The position numbers were made by a program, and so were the translations under genes. From Anaerolineae bacterium (GTDB taxonomy: Bacteria; Chloroflexota; Anaerolineae; Aggregatilineales; UBA3940), in assembly GCA_016926255.1 (NCBI GenBank), contig JAFGOY010000060.1:1-64000 (forward strand): DNA of 64,000 bases, read 5' to 3'. Every line of letters starts with the position of its first letter. The stretch's first letter is position 1. The notes beneath the pieces were generated by a model. It had not been told where the DNA came from. It did not search any database and saw nothing but the letters and a program-made list of their open reading frames with translations. Below are positions 33,620 to 43,813 of the stretch, one piece after another.

Positions 33620-35998
33620 TTACTCCTCTTCAGGCAGTGCTGCCATCCGCTGCTTTATCATTTCGGCCAGTTCGGGGTCGTAGCTACCGAATTCCAGCGC
33701 CACGCCGTAATTACGGCGGGCTTCATTCACCTCGCCTACCTCGGCTAGAATGTCGCCCCGCAGCACATAAGGATACGGCCAGCCTTCATCGAGTGCCGCC
33801 GACTGATCGGCCAGCCCGAGTGCCCAATCATAATCACCCGTTACCAGTACGGCGCGTCCCAGGTCGTAGTGTATCTCATGACCGAAATCTTCGTTCAGGA
33901 ACGGCCATGCATAGCTATCACGGTCTCGCTCTACGATTGATCCCAGCATTTCGATTGCCTGATCCGGGTCTCCCATATCGATCAGAGCCAGCCCTATCAC
34001 ATATTTCGCTTTAGCCAGATCAGGTTCCTGTTCAAGTGCTGCATTGCCAAGCTCCATCGCGGCACCATAATCATCCGCTTCCCAGAAGACATAGGCTAAT
34101 CCGGCTTTTACCTCTGCATTTTCCGGGTGCTCGGCAATCAACTGCTCGTAGAAGCCAATTGCCGTTTCAGGCCGCCCGACTGAGAGGGCAAAGCTGGCCC
34201 CATTCTCCAGGTATGTAATCTCTCTGTTTCCCCGTTCGTATGCTTCCCGGAAGTTGGCTTCGGCTTGCTCAAAGTCTTCCATTGCCCCGAAGATATATGC
34301 CCTTGTTTCGATAAGTGGTGCAGCATGCTCTGGCTCAGGATGAGTCTCTATTGCCCAGTTGATATCTTCCAGCGCCAGTGGATATTCGCCATAGTACCAT
34401 GCATACAGGTTCGCCCGACGTTCGAGGGCATCCACGCATAACCACGGATTGCTGTTGTTGACACAGTTGGTTTGGATGGCTCTTCCAAATGCCGACATCG
34501 CTGTGTCGACGTTATAGTATTCATCCGAGTCTGTGTATAGTGCCCCTCTGAGCAGGTTAACCTCCGGATGATACGGATCGAGTTCATAGGCCTCTTCCAG
34601 CACTTCATTGGCCGAATCAAAATCATACTGTTCCAGGTATATTCGGGCCAGGCCAGTGAGTGCCCAGGTATTCGTCGGGTCGATATCGAGTGCTTCATCC
34701 AACAGTTCTTCGGCTCTTTCCGGCGAAGTATAGATGAGCCCATAAGCTTCTTCGACTAAACGACTGGATTCGGTGGGGCTCTCATCATCTTCGATAAGTT
34801 CTCCAAGTTCCTCGAACCCAGCGGGTGCTTCTTCGGCGCCCTCATGCGCGTCGTCACCGGTATAGACTTCAGCCATAGAATCAAGGCCAGCAGTCGCTTC
34901 CCCGCCAAATAACTCATGTCCGGCGAATACTCCTCCGCCAATTACGATCATCGCCCCCAGTACGACCAGTGCGGCCACCCACCATTTTACCTTCCGCTTC
35001 TTCCTTTCTGGCATCGGGATATCCAGCGGTTCGGCCAGTTCGGTTTCGGCTGTATCCGGCGCTTCGACGGCGACCGTCGGCCCGGCAACGGAGACAGTTT
35101 CCCATGATGCTTCCGGCACGATCTCCGCCGTCACTTCCCCAACGCCGGTGATCTCGTCCTGGTCTTCTCTTGCCCGGAGAACCGCGTTGCGCATGGCCCC
35201 CGCCGAGGGATAGCGATCCAGCGGGTCTTTCGCCAGACTCTTGAGCACAACCCGCTCCACCGACTTCGGAAGCTTTTCGACAAATTTATGTGGCGGCACC
35301 AACGGATCGTTGATATGTTTGAGGATCACGCCGTAGGGCGTATCGGCGTCATAGGGGGGCTGTCCGGTCATCATTTCGTAGAACACGATCCCCAGCGCAT
35401 AAATATCGGTGCGTTCGTCGGCTTTCTCTCCCCGGCCCTGTTCAGGCGACATATACGCCGGGGTGCCGATCATCGCGCCGCTGGCCGTCAATCCCGTCTG
35501 GCCTATAATGCGCGCAATCCCGAAATCGCTCAACACCGGGTTATCGATGGTCGGCAGCAACACATTAGCTGGTTTGATATCCCGATGAACCATCCCCTGA
35601 CTGTGAGCATAGTCAAGGGCGTCGGCCAGTTTTGCGCAGATATCAAGTGTATGGGGCAGGGGAAGCCGCTCACCGCGACCGGCCAGATCGTGCAGCACTT
35701 CCTTGAGTGTTTTCCCACCCTCTATGTATTCCATCACCATGAAGTAGCGCTCGACCTGCACGTCAAAATCGAAAACCTGTACGATATTCGGGTGGCGCAG
35801 CGAGGCGACCGCCTTTGCCTCGCGCTGGAATCGGGTGATAAAGCTGGGGTCTTCTGACAGGTGCGGGTGCAGCACCTTTACCGCCACATAGCGATCCAGA
35901 CCGGGCTGGTAGGCTTTGTAAACATCGGCCATGCCCCCACGCCCCAATCGCTCTATGATCTGGTATCTACCCAGTGTCTGACCTCCCAGATCGGTCAT
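33620..35998 (-). CDS. Receptor Ser/Thr kinase with extracellular TPR domain
   Basis: The 792-residue protein has an intact Hanks-type kinase domain (residues ~10-275): GRGGMADVYKA, VAVK, HRDIKPANVLL, DFGIAR and GTPAYMSPEQ. A juxtamembrane acidic/Pro linker leads to one transmembrane helix (about 335-360). The outer part (about 415-785) has at least eight TPR-like repeats of the Asp-Pro-x-Asn type, such as ALDIDPTNTWALTGLARIYLE. The layout implies that the TPR array senses or binds protein or peptide outside and the kinase signals inside. ATG 35998 has AGGAGAAG upstream. It is the second gene on the minus strand after a membrane glycosyltransferase-like gene. Confidence 0.93.
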   Translation of the reverse strand: MTDLGGQTLGRYQIIERLGRGGMADVYKAYQPGLDRYVAVKVLHPHLSEDPSFITRFQREAKAVASLRHPNIVQVFDFDVQVERYFMVMEYIEGGKTLKEVLHDLAGRGERLPLPHTLDICAKLADALDYAHSQGMVHRDIKPANVLLPTIDNPVLSDFGIARIIGQTGLTASGAMIGTPAYMSPEQGRGEKADERTDIYALGIVFYEMMTGQPPYDADTPYGVILKHINDPLVPPHKFVEKLPKSVERVVLKSLAKDPLDRYPSAGAMRNAVLRAREDQDEITGVGEVTAEIVPEASWETVSVAGPTVAVEAPDTAETELAEPLDIPMPERKKRKVKWWVAALVVLGAMIVIGGGVFAGHELFGGEATAGLDSMAEVYTGDDAHEGAEEAPAGFEELGELIEDDESPTESSRLVEEAYGLIYTSPERAEELLDEALDIDPTNTWALTGLARIYLEQYDFDSANEVLEEAYELDPYHPEVNLLRGALYTDSDEYYNVDTAMSAFGRAIQTNCVNNSNPWLCVDALERRANLYAWYYGEYPLALEDINWAIETHPEPEHAAPLIETRAYIFGAMEDFEQAEANFREAYERGNREITYLENGASFALSVGRPETAIGFYEQLIAEHPENAEVKAGLAYVFWEADDYGAAMELGNAALEQEPDLAKAKYVIGLALIDMGDPDQAIEMLGSIVERDRDSYAWPFLNEDFGHEIHYDLGRAVLVTGDYDWALGLADQSAALDEGWPYPYVLRGDILAEVGEVNEARRNYGVALEFGSYDPELAEMIKQRMAALPEEE

Positions 35999-36130
35999 TG
36001 CGGCTTCTCCTAAAATAAATCTGGATAATATTTGGACTGGTTCTTCTCCTGCCAGTATAGTATCGACCCGCAATTACCGATAGCCCATATCCCTATGAAA
36101 CACTGGATAGTTTACGAACGGGCAGTTGAC

Positions 36131-38203
36131 TTACCAGGCGCTCCAGCCCCACAGTTGCATAAGAGGTGTCAGCGGTGGATCGATCCCGTACACGGCCAGG
36201 TAATCGGGAATCTGCCGCCCGAACAGCACTCCCATCGAGAGCAGGAACAGGCCCATCACTGTGACAGCCAGCAGCCAGCGCTGGCCTCGCTCCGGCACCC
36301 ATTGGCGGAGTCCCAGATACCAGACGGCCATCAAAGGCAGTGCCCCGGGGATGATATAGTAACCGGTCGAGATGAACCGCCCCTGGTAAAAGTCGCAGTA
36401 GAGCGGCATCTGGATCGGATCGATCCTGAACACCGCCAGCCCGACACTCAACCCTGCGTCGATCAGCAGCAGCACCATTGCCCGTCTCTGCCACAGTGGT
36501 GCTTCTGGATACGCCCTGATGCCATAGACGACCAATCCCGCGCCGCTTACAATGCTCAGGCCAAACAACCCCAGAACGATCCAGCGCGGTAGCCCCGGCA
36601 ACGACCAGCCATAGCGCGACCAGAACGAGGTGAACAGCCAGCGCATCGACTGACTGAAGATTTCCCGGTTTGCTTTCCAATCCATCAGGGTGGCTATTCG
36701 CGGGTTGAGCTTGACTCCCGTGTCGGCCAATCGCTCCGGAAGCAGCGTTACCAGATCGGAGCGTATCAGGGGTATTCCGCGTTCCGACGAAGCATTCAGC
36801 AGCAGGTTCTCGAAGGCTTTTCCCCCCCACGTTCCCCGGCTGGCGGCCCGATTCTCATACAGGGGGGCTTCGTCCAGCGGCCACTCACCCGCCGCCATGA
36901 TCACCCCGTCGTATTGAATAGTGTATTCTCCCAGGTACTCTCCCGGTGCCAGCATCTGGTAAACCATGCACTGGGCATCCTCCGGGATTGTCACCGTTGT
37001 GGCATAGAATTTCCACTCCTCATCGACCGTCACCGGCTCATCTGCCCAGGGGATGCGCTCCGGGTTGCCCCGATCAGGCGCATACAGCAGGCTCGGTGGA
37101 TTGTCAAGCGTTTGCTCGCGATCAGCCCGCATCCATGCACCGAGGGTCACCAGCTGCCCGCGCAGTTCTTTCACCGTCGAGCCGGGCAGGGACTGCCACA
37201 TACTCGCGTTCGAATCGTTCGCCGTCTGCTCGAATACCCGGCTGCCTTCCGGCGCATCGCCGACCTGTTGAGTGCCGTTGTCGAAATCCACCCGGTACCA
37301 GCTTGCCGGGCGATGCCATCTCAAACCCAGCACAGCCCCGATCCCGGCCAGCCCCAGCGCCACGTAGAGAATCCAGCGGGGCCAGGCCTTCCGGCGTGCC
37401 AGCGGAACCGCCAGCAACATCACCGGCAGCCCGGCATAGGCCGTCGTCTTGCTGACCATGCAAGCGGCGACTCCCATCATCAGCAAAGCCAGCCCCCACG
37501 GACTGTAACCCCGGCGCACCAGCCGCACCGACGCGTAAATCGCCAGTGAGACGGCGGCAGCCGCTGCGACCGTGTTGTTGACTGTAGCCGTCAGCACGAC
37601 GAAGCTCGGCAGCAGCGCCACCACTGCCGGAATCGCGATCCGCATCAGCCGGTCATTTGGGAACAGTTCGCAGGCCGTCAGGTAGGCCAGCCAGATAGTC
37701 AACACGCCCAGTCCGACCGTAAACAGCCGGGCGATCAATAACTGCGTTTCCAATGTTGCGTTTCTAAACGGGAAAAGCACCGATGCCGCGATCAGGTAAT
37801 ATCCTGGCGGCTCTTTGAGCTGCGAGTTGAAACGGTTGATGTAGCGATCGACGTCTCCCGGCGAGGCATAGCCCGATTCTTCTTGAAGGCGGTCTCGCAG
37901 GTCGATCCAGTCTGCGTCGGTTTTCAGCCCCAGCGTATCGATCAGGAGTTGGTTCGCCATTCGCCCGCCCGAACCCAGCCGGTGATGCGCCCAGATGTAG
38001 GTCGAGATGATCTCCCGGCGGATGTCCAGGTCGGGATTGTCGGGATCGGGCATCTCGCGGTGGACAATCAGCGTGCGGATGTATTCAAAATGGCCGGGTT
38101 CTTCAACCTGCGACCAGGTCGGCACGATGATCGCATGGGCCATACCCAGCGCCGCCGAGAGGAGAAGCAGCATCAGGATCAGTTGGCGTTCGGTTTTTCG
38201 CAT
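36131..38203 (-). CDS. PMT/DUF2142-like polytopic membrane glycosyltransferase
   Basis: The ~690-residue protein has about 10-12 hydrophobic helices. The first luminal loop contains WSQVEEPGHFEYIRTLIVHR, with an acidic pair, and later NRFNSQLKEPPGYYLIAAS. This is the style of GT-C/DUF2142 proteins, which use polyprenyl-phosphate sugars. A large exported beta domain (about residues 330-480) interrupts the helices and looks like a carbohydrate-binding insert. The start is uncertain: ATG 38203 is chosen over ATG 38230, and neither has a good ribosome site. Its neighbours (TPR kinase below, polysaccharide operon divergent above) suggest surface-glycan modification, but the substrate is unknown. 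Confidence 0.7.
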   Translation of the reverse strand: MRKTERQLILMLLLLSAALGMAHAIIVPTWSQVEEPGHFEYIRTLIVHREMPDPDNPDLDIRREIISTYIWAHHRLGSGGRMANQLLIDTLGLKTDADWIDLRDRLQEESGYASPGDVDRYINRFNSQLKEPPGYYLIAASVLFPFRNATLETQLLIARLFTVGLGVLTIWLAYLTACELFPNDRLMRIAIPAVVALLPSFVVLTATVNNTVAAAAAVSLAIYASVRLVRRGYSPWGLALLMMGVAACMVSKTTAYAGLPVMLLAVPLARRKAWPRWILYVALGLAGIGAVLGLRWHRPASWYRVDFDNGTQQVGDAPEGSRVFEQTANDSNASMWQSLPGSTVKELRGQLVTLGAWMRADREQTLDNPPSLLYAPDRGNPERIPWADEPVTVDEEWKFYATTVTIPEDAQCMVYQMLAPGEYLGEYTIQYDGVIMAAGEWPLDEAPLYENRAASRGTWGGKAFENLLLNASSERGIPLIRSDLVTLLPERLADTGVKLNPRIATLMDWKANREIFSQSMRWLFTSFWSRYGWSLPGLPRWIVLGLFGLSIVSGAGLVVYGIRAYPEAPLWQRRAMVLLLIDAGLSVGLAVFRIDPIQMPLYCDFYQGRFISTGYYIIPGALPLMAVWYLGLRQWVPERGQRWLLAVTVMGLFLLSMGVLFGRQIPDYLAVYGIDPPLTPLMQLWGWSAW

Positions 38204-38382
38204 GGGAACCTGCTCTAATTCGTTGACCATATTTTCGAACAGCCCTAAGTTTATGCGATTGCCCCCGGATAACCAAACACTCGGCAATACTGAAAACTAC
38301 AAGTAGCTTCCCTACTGTTTCCCTGTTACTATTGCCTCAAAACAAGTATTTGTTTGGATGTATCCAGGGATAACCAGACCCG

Positions 38383-40554
38383 ATGAAACAAATCAGCCAG
38401 AACTACAAATCAGGCGCGATCCGCCTCGAAGAAGTCGATCCCCCCGCCCTGAAATCGGGGGGAATCCTCGTCCAATCCGCCTACAGCGTGATCTCGTCAG
38501 GCACCGAGAGCATGAAAGTCCGCGAGGGGCAGATGTCCTATCTGGGCAAGGCGCGCGCACGCCCCGATCAGGTGAAAAAGGTGCTCGAAACGCTCCGCCA
38601 GCAGGGGCCGGTTGCCACCTATCAAAAGGTGATGAATCGCCTCGATAAGCTCACCCCGCTGGGATATTCGCTTTCCGGCACCGTCGTCGAGGTCGACCCG
38701 CAGGCGGGCGAGTTTGCCGTCGGACAGCAGGTTGCCTGCGCCGGGGCGGAGTACGCCAACCACGCGGAGATCAACTTCATTCCGAAGAACCTTGCTGTGC
38801 CCGTTCCACCCGGTGTCCCGATGCACCACGCGGCCTTCACCACCATCGGCGCGATTGCCATGCAGGGCTTCCGGCAGGCGCAGATGCAGCTTGGCGAAAC
38901 CGCCTGCGTGATCGGCCTGGGCTTACTGGGGCAGATATTGATCCAGCTTCTCAGTGCCGCCGGGGTGCAGGCCGTCGGCGTCGACCTGATCCCCGACCGC
39001 TGCCAGCTTGCTACGCAGTGCGGCGCGATCAGCGCCGGTCAGCCCGACGACGCCGCTTTCCTCGCCGACATCGTCCGCCTGACGCGCGGCGCGGGTGTCG
39101 ACTGCATTTTCATCACCGCCGGGGGAAACAGCAACGAGCCGGTCGAGCTGGCCGCCGAGATCGCCCGCGACCGCGCCCGCATTGTCGACATCGGCAAGAC
39201 GCGCCTCGACCTTTCATGGAAGGAATACTACGGCAAAGAGCTTGATGTCCGCTTCTCGCGTTCCTACGGCCCCGGTCGCTACGATCCTTCCTACGAGGAA
39301 AAGGGCGTCGATTATCCCATCGGTTATGTGCGCTGGACGGAACGGCGCAACATGCAGTCCTTCCTCGATCTGCTTGCCAACGGGCTGATCGACCTCGAAC
39401 CCATCGTCACCGGCATTTACCCCTTCGACGAAGCCGAGCAGGTCTACGCCGACATCGCCGAGGGGAAGGACGTCGGGCTGGGGGTTGTATTCAAATACAC
39501 CGATCAGCCGGTGCCGGTACGCTCTCTGCCCGTTCAATCGACGGATCGGGTTGCACCGGTCGAGAGTAAAGTCCGCATCGGCGCGATTGGGGCCGGGAAC
39601 TATGCATCGAGTATGCTGCTCCCCCACCTCAAAGCCGACAGCGCTGCCCTGCTGGTTGAGGTCGCTACCGCGACCAGCCTGTCCGCCGCCAACGCCAAAC
39701 AGAAATTCGGTTTCAGGCGCACCTCGACCGATTACCAGTCGCTGCTGGCCGCCGATGACATCGACGCGGTGATCATCGCTACCCGCCACGCTTCCCATCC
39801 TTATATGGTCGGCGAGGCGCTCCGCGCCGGGAAATCGGTTTTCGTCGAGAAGCCGCTGACGGTCGATCTCGACGGGATAAGCCTCGTCCATCAGGCCATC
39901 GCCGAATCGGGCAACAGCCGCCTCCAGGTGGGCTTTAACCGCCGATTTGCTCCGCTTGTGCAGGACCTCGCTGCCTTTTTCGCCCGGACTTCCGCCCCGC
40001 TGGTCGTCAATTACCGCGTCCATGCCGGGCAGATGGCCGCCGACTCCTGGTATCTCGACTCCCAGCACGGATCACGCTTTGCCGGGGAAGCCGGGCATTT
40101 CATTGATGTGTTCGCCTACCTGACCGGTTCGCTCCCCGTCGCGGTGACTGCTTCCGCGCTGCGCCCACCGTCGCCTTCTCCAGACGATCTGGAGAACATC
40201 GCGGTGACCGTCGAATATGAGGACGGTTCGCTTGGCGTGTTGTTCTACCTGACTCAAGGGTCGCCCATCGTCCCGAAGGAAAGCATCGAGGTGTTCGGCG
40301 GCGGGCTGACCGCCCACCTGGACAATTTCAACAGCGTCACCTTCTACGGATCGTCACGCAAGAAGAAGACCGCCGTATCGCAGGACAAGGGACAGAAGCA
40401 CCAGATGCGGGCCTTCGTGGAGGCGATCAAGACCGGCGGACCGATGCCGATCCCCATCGACAGCCTGTTCGATACCACCCTGGTAACGCTCGCCGCCGGG
40501 GAGTCGATTCGCCGCGGACAGCGCATCCTGCTGGATGAGTACAGGCCGTCCTGA
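38383..40554 (+). CDS. Bi-domain oxidoreductase (zinc-type alcohol dehydrogenase plus Gfo/Idh/MocA)
   Basis: The 723-residue protein is a known fusion. Residues 1-370 form a zinc-type MDR dehydrogenase (YSVISSGTESMKV, GYSLSGTVVEV, the Rossmann CVIGLGLLGQILIQLL). Residues 390-723 form a Gfo/Idh/MocA oxidoreductase (GAIGAGNYASSMLLPHL, VIIATRHASHPYMVGEAL, FVEKPLTVDL). The combination is typical of bacterial exopolysaccharide clusters, where it is thought to act on sugar nucleotides or their derivatives, but the reaction is not settled. It opens a six-gene operon: the next ATG follows the stop by 3 bp. No obvious ribosome site was seen. Confidence 0.9.
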   Translation: MKQISQNYKSGAIRLEEVDPPALKSGGILVQSAYSVISSGTESMKVREGQMSYLGKARARPDQVKKVLETLRQQGPVATYQKVMNRLDKLTPLGYSLSGTVVEVDPQAGEFAVGQQVACAGAEYANHAEINFIPKNLAVPVPPGVPMHHAAFTTIGAIAMQGFRQAQMQLGETACVIGLGLLGQILIQLLSAAGVQAVGVDLIPDRCQLATQCGAISAGQPDDAAFLADIVRLTRGAGVDCIFITAGGNSNEPVELAAEIARDRARIVDIGKTRLDLSWKEYYGKELDVRFSRSYGPGRYDPSYEEKGVDYPIGYVRWTERRNMQSFLDLLANGLIDLEPIVTGIYPFDEAEQVYADIAEGKDVGLGVVFKYTDQPVPVRSLPVQSTDRVAPVESKVRIGAIGAGNYASSMLLPHLKADSAALLVEVATATSLSAANAKQKFGFRRTSTDYQSLLAADDIDAVIIATRHASHPYMVGEALRAGKSVFVEKPLTVDLDGISLVHQAIAESGNSRLQVGFNRRFAPLVQDLAAFFARTSAPLVVNYRVHAGQMAADSWYLDSQHGSRFAGEAGHFIDVFAYLTGSLPVAVTASALRPPSPSPDDLENIAVTVEYEDGSLGVLFYLTQGSPIVPKESIEVFGGGLTAHLDNFNSVTFYGSSRKKKTAVSQDKGQKHQMRAFVEAIKTGGPMPIPIDSLFDTTLVTLAAGESIRRGQRILLDEYRPS

Positions 40555-40557
40555 TCG

Positions 40558-42519
40558 ATGCCCTCGTTGAACTGGTATGTCAGGCGGTTTTTCGCCATGT
40601 CTCCCCGCGAGATGGGATTCCGCATCCGGCAGGTGGCGCAGAAAACCATCTGGAAGCGGCAGGTAGACCGGGACGTTTCCCCGGCCATTCCCGAACCCGA
40701 TTGGACGTCGATGCCCGATCTCTCGGCGCTGATCGTTCCGCCGGGCGTGGTCGAGGGATCGCCAGAGCTTGCCGCCGCGCTGATCGCCGAAGCGGAGTCC
40801 ACTCTCCGCCACGAGTGGCATTTCTTCGACCTCGACGGTCTCCGCGAAGACCCCATCGACTGGCACTATGACCCCACGATGCAGAAGCGCGCTCCGCGCG
40901 CCTTCGGCCCCGGCATCGACCACCGTGACGAGTCCGTCGTCGGCAGCATCAAGGTGATCTGGGAGAAGAATCGCCACCACCACCTGACCGTTCTCACCGC
41001 TGCCTACACGATCACAGGTGATGAACGTTTCGCCGCCGAAGCCGCCGATCAGCTTCTCGATTGGGTCGAGCAGAACCCTTACCTGATCGGCGTCAACTGG
41101 TCGCACCCGCTCGAACTTGCCATCCGCCTGATCACCTGGGTGACCTGCGAGCGCCATCTGCGTGGTTCAGCCCACTACGATCGGGTTTTCGGTCCGCAGA
41201 GTCCAATCTGGCCGTCGATTTATTTACAGCAGCTATTCATCGAAAAGACCTACTCGCGCGGTTCCTCGGCCAACAACCACCTGATCGGCGAGATGGCCGG
41301 GCTGTACATCGCCGCTTCCGCCTGGCCGATCTATGATCGCTCCCGGCACTGGCGCGATCTGGCTCAGGGCGTTCTCGAAAAAGAGATCGTCCGCCAGACC
41401 TTTCCTTCCGGCCTCAACCGCGAGATGGCCTTCTCTTATCACCTCTTCACGCTCGAATTCTTCCTGCTCGCCCTGCTCGAAGCGCAGCGAGCCGGTCAGA
41501 ACTTCTCCAAAGACTACCGGGATCGCCTCACGAAGATGCTCAAAGCGATTCCCCCACTGGTCGACGTCGGTGGTAATCTGCCCCGCTATGGCGATGGCGA
41601 CGAAGGCCGCGCCGTTCAGGTTCAGCCCGGCGATGTCTCCCGCGTTGGGTGGCTTTACCGGGTCGGCCATGTGCTGCTGGGCTGCAACGTCCCGCTGACG
41701 GATGAAAGCCGACTGCCTGCGGCGCTGCTCGGAATCGATACGGCGGATGGCGATCAGGGTACGGTTGAGCCGCCGCAGGGATCGACCGCTTTCGAGGATG
41801 CCGGGGTATTCGTCCTCGCCTCGCGCCGATCCACACCCGGCGAGGTGTTCGTGCTGGCCGATGCCGGGCCGCACGGTTTCCTCTCGATTGCCGCCCACGC
41901 CCATGCCGACGCGCTCTCATTCACGCTCTCGGTGGGCGGGCAGCCGGTGCTGATCGATCCCGGCACCTATGCTTACCATACTCAACAGGAATGGCGGAAT
42001 TACTTCCGGGGAACCACTGCCCATAACACACTCACCGTCGACGGGCTTGATCAATCGACCCACACCGGGGCGTTCATCTGGACGCAGCAGGCGAAAACCC
42101 GCGTCGAAACGTGGGAGCCAACGCCGGGATGTGGCAGCCTCACCGCCTCACACGATGGCTACCGGCGGATCGGGGTCATGCACCATCGGACGCTGACGCT
42201 CGATGATCGCCGCCTGACTATCGAGGATCACTTGACCGGTGAGGGCCGCCACGAAATCGCTCTGAACTTCCATGCGGCTCCCGGCTGCCTGATCGATCAA
42301 AATGCCGACTCTTCCCTGACGATCCATTGCGGCCCGGTTCAAGTTCATTTAACATTACCCGATGCCCTGCAACCCCGGCTCGTCAATGGTGCGGAGGATG
42401 CAGGCTGGGTTTCGCCCCGTTTTGGGGTGAAAGTGCCCACCTGGTCGATCATCGCCGGTGGAATTTGTGAATGCCCGGTCACATTGTTGACCGTTCTGGA
42501 GATTAATCATGAAGGTTAG
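40558..42519 (+). CDS. Heparinase II/III-like (alginate lyase family) protein
   Basis: The 653-residue protein fits the heparinase II/III family. An alpha-helical N-terminal toroid (WHYDPTMQKRAPRAFGPGID, NWSHPLELAIRLITW, SSANNHLIGEMAGLY with the catalytic-type Asn-His pair) precedes a beta-sandwich C-terminal domain (HADALSFTLSVGGQPVLIDPG, TTAHNTLTVDGLDQS). The SSANNHL segment and the HADA..DPGTY block are the expected active-site regions. No signal peptide is evident, which is unusual for a lyase acting outside. In polysaccharide operons such proteins are thought to trim or release the polymer. Its end overlaps the next gene by 11 bp. Confidence 0.9.
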   Translation: MPSLNWYVRRFFAMSPREMGFRIRQVAQKTIWKRQVDRDVSPAIPEPDWTSMPDLSALIVPPGVVEGSPELAAALIAEAESTLRHEWHFFDLDGLREDPIDWHYDPTMQKRAPRAFGPGIDHRDESVVGSIKVIWEKNRHHHLTVLTAAYTITGDERFAAEAADQLLDWVEQNPYLIGVNWSHPLELAIRLITWVTCERHLRGSAHYDRVFGPQSPIWPSIYLQQLFIEKTYSRGSSANNHLIGEMAGLYIAASAWPIYDRSRHWRDLAQGVLEKEIVRQTFPSGLNREMAFSYHLFTLEFFLLALLEAQRAGQNFSKDYRDRLTKMLKAIPPLVDVGGNLPRYGDGDEGRAVQVQPGDVSRVGWLYRVGHVLLGCNVPLTDESRLPAALLGIDTADGDQGTVEPPQGSTAFEDAGVFVLASRRSTPGEVFVLADAGPHGFLSIAAHAHADALSFTLSVGGQPVLIDPGTYAYHTQQEWRNYFRGTTAHNTLTVDGLDQSTHTGAFIWTQQAKTRVETWEPTPGCGSLTASHDGYRRIGVMHHRTLTLDDRRLTIEDHLTGEGRHEIALNFHAAPGCLIDQNADSSLTIHCGPVQVHLTLPDALQPRLVNGAEDAGWVSPRFGVKVPTWSIIAGGICECPVTLLTVLEINHEG

Positions 42520-43813
42520 TGTATTCGGGTTGGGTTATGTGGGCGTTGTTGCCTCAGCCTGCCTTTCCCGCGATGGTTTTACCGTCGTCGGCGTCGACAT
42601 CTACGAAGAGAAAGTCCGGCTGGTCAATTCCGGGCAGGCGACGATTATCGAGCTTGGCCTCGGAGAACTGCTCAAGGCTGGTGTAGAATCCGGTCGGCTC
42701 TCGGCCACCACTTCCGCCGACGAAGCCATCGCCCGCACCGATATCTCGTTGATCTGCGTCGGTACACCAAGCCGCCCCGACGGTTCCCAGGATTTGTCGG
42801 CTGTTTACCGCGTCTGCGAGCAGATCGGCGATGCGATTGCCCACAAGGGGCGGTCACACATCGTCGTGATCCGCAGCACGGTTCTACCGGGAACGACGGT
42901 AAAATGCGCCGAAATCCTCCGCGAACATGCCGGGGATGTGCCGGTTCACCTCGCCATGAACCCCGAATTTCTACGCGAGGGCAGCGCCATCCGCGATTAC
43001 GACGCACCGCCCTTCACCGTGATCGGCACCAACGCCCCGGTCGCCGAGGCCGCCCTACGCGAACTATACGCCGGGATCATCGCCCCGGTGTTCGTCACCG
43101 AGCCGCCCATCGCCGAGATTCTCAAGCTGGCCTCGAATGCGTGGCACGCCACCAAGATTACCTACGCCAACGAGATCGGGCGGCTGGCAAAAGCGAGCGG
43201 AGTCGATGGCCGTGAGGTAATGCGTATCCTGATGGAAGATACCAAGCTCAACGTTTCAAAAGCCTACCTGCGCCCCGGCTTCGCTTTCGGTGGGTCGTGC
43301 CTGCCTAAAGACGTTCGCGCCCTGACCTACTTCGCCAAGACCGAATCCATCGACGTGCCGCTGCTGGATGCGCTCCAGCTATCGAACCATGCCCAGATCG
43401 AACTGGCGCTCCGCCGGGTGATCGACACCGGCAAACGACGAGTCGGCCTGCTGGGGCTGTCCTTCAAACCGGGCACCGACGATCTGCGGGAAAGTCCTAC
43501 CGTCGAACTGGCCGAACGGCTGATCGGAAAGGGCTACGAACTCCGCATTTTCGACACCGCCGTCCATGAAGCGAAACTGGTCGGGGCCAACCGCGCCTAT
43601 ATCGAGCAGAAAATCCCGCACCTGTCGAGATTGCTCGTCGAGACACTGGACGAGATCGCCGATCATGCCGAGGTGATCATTATTTCTTACGGTGCTGCCG
43701 AATTCCGCCCGCTGCTAGCTGCGATTGATCCCGACATTCAGATCATCGACCTGGCGGGCACCTTCCCGCCCGTCTTCTTCGAAGGAAAACCTTACGATGG
43801 CATTGCCTGGTAA
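42509..43813 (+). CDS. GDP-mannose 6-dehydrogenase-like nucleotide-sugar dehydrogenase
   Basis: The 434-residue protein is a UDP-glucose/GDP-mannose dehydrogenase. The Rossmann start FGLGYVGVVASACLSRDGF, the SLICVGTPSRPDGS loop, the NPEFLREGSAI block and the active-site FGGSCLPKDVRALTY (Cys264) are all intact. The run NEIGRLAKASGVDGREVM resembles AlgD strongly, so GDP-mannose to GDP-mannuronate is the likely reaction rather than UDP-glucose oxidation, though this needs biochemical proof. The combination with a lyase-like gene recalls alginate-type loci. Start ATG 42509 lies inside the preceding gene, and its last 17 bp overlap the next one. Confidence 0.9.
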   Translation: MKVSVFGLGYVGVVASACLSRDGFTVVGVDIYEEKVRLVNSGQATIIELGLGELLKAGVESGRLSATTSADEAIARTDISLICVGTPSRPDGSQDLSAVYRVCEQIGDAIAHKGRSHIVVIRSTVLPGTTVKCAEILREHAGDVPVHLAMNPEFLREGSAIRDYDAPPFTVIGTNAPVAEAALRELYAGIIAPVFVTEPPIAEILKLASNAWHATKITYANEIGRLAKASGVDGREVMRILMEDTKLNVSKAYLRPGFAFGGSCLPKDVRALTYFAKTESIDVPLLDALQLSNHAQIELALRRVIDTGKRRVGLLGLSFKPGTDDLRESPTVELAERLIGKGYELRIFDTAVHEAKLVGANRAYIEQKIPHLSRLLVETLDEIADHAEVIIISYGAAEFRPLLAAIDPDIQIIDLAGTFPPVFFEGKPYDGIAW

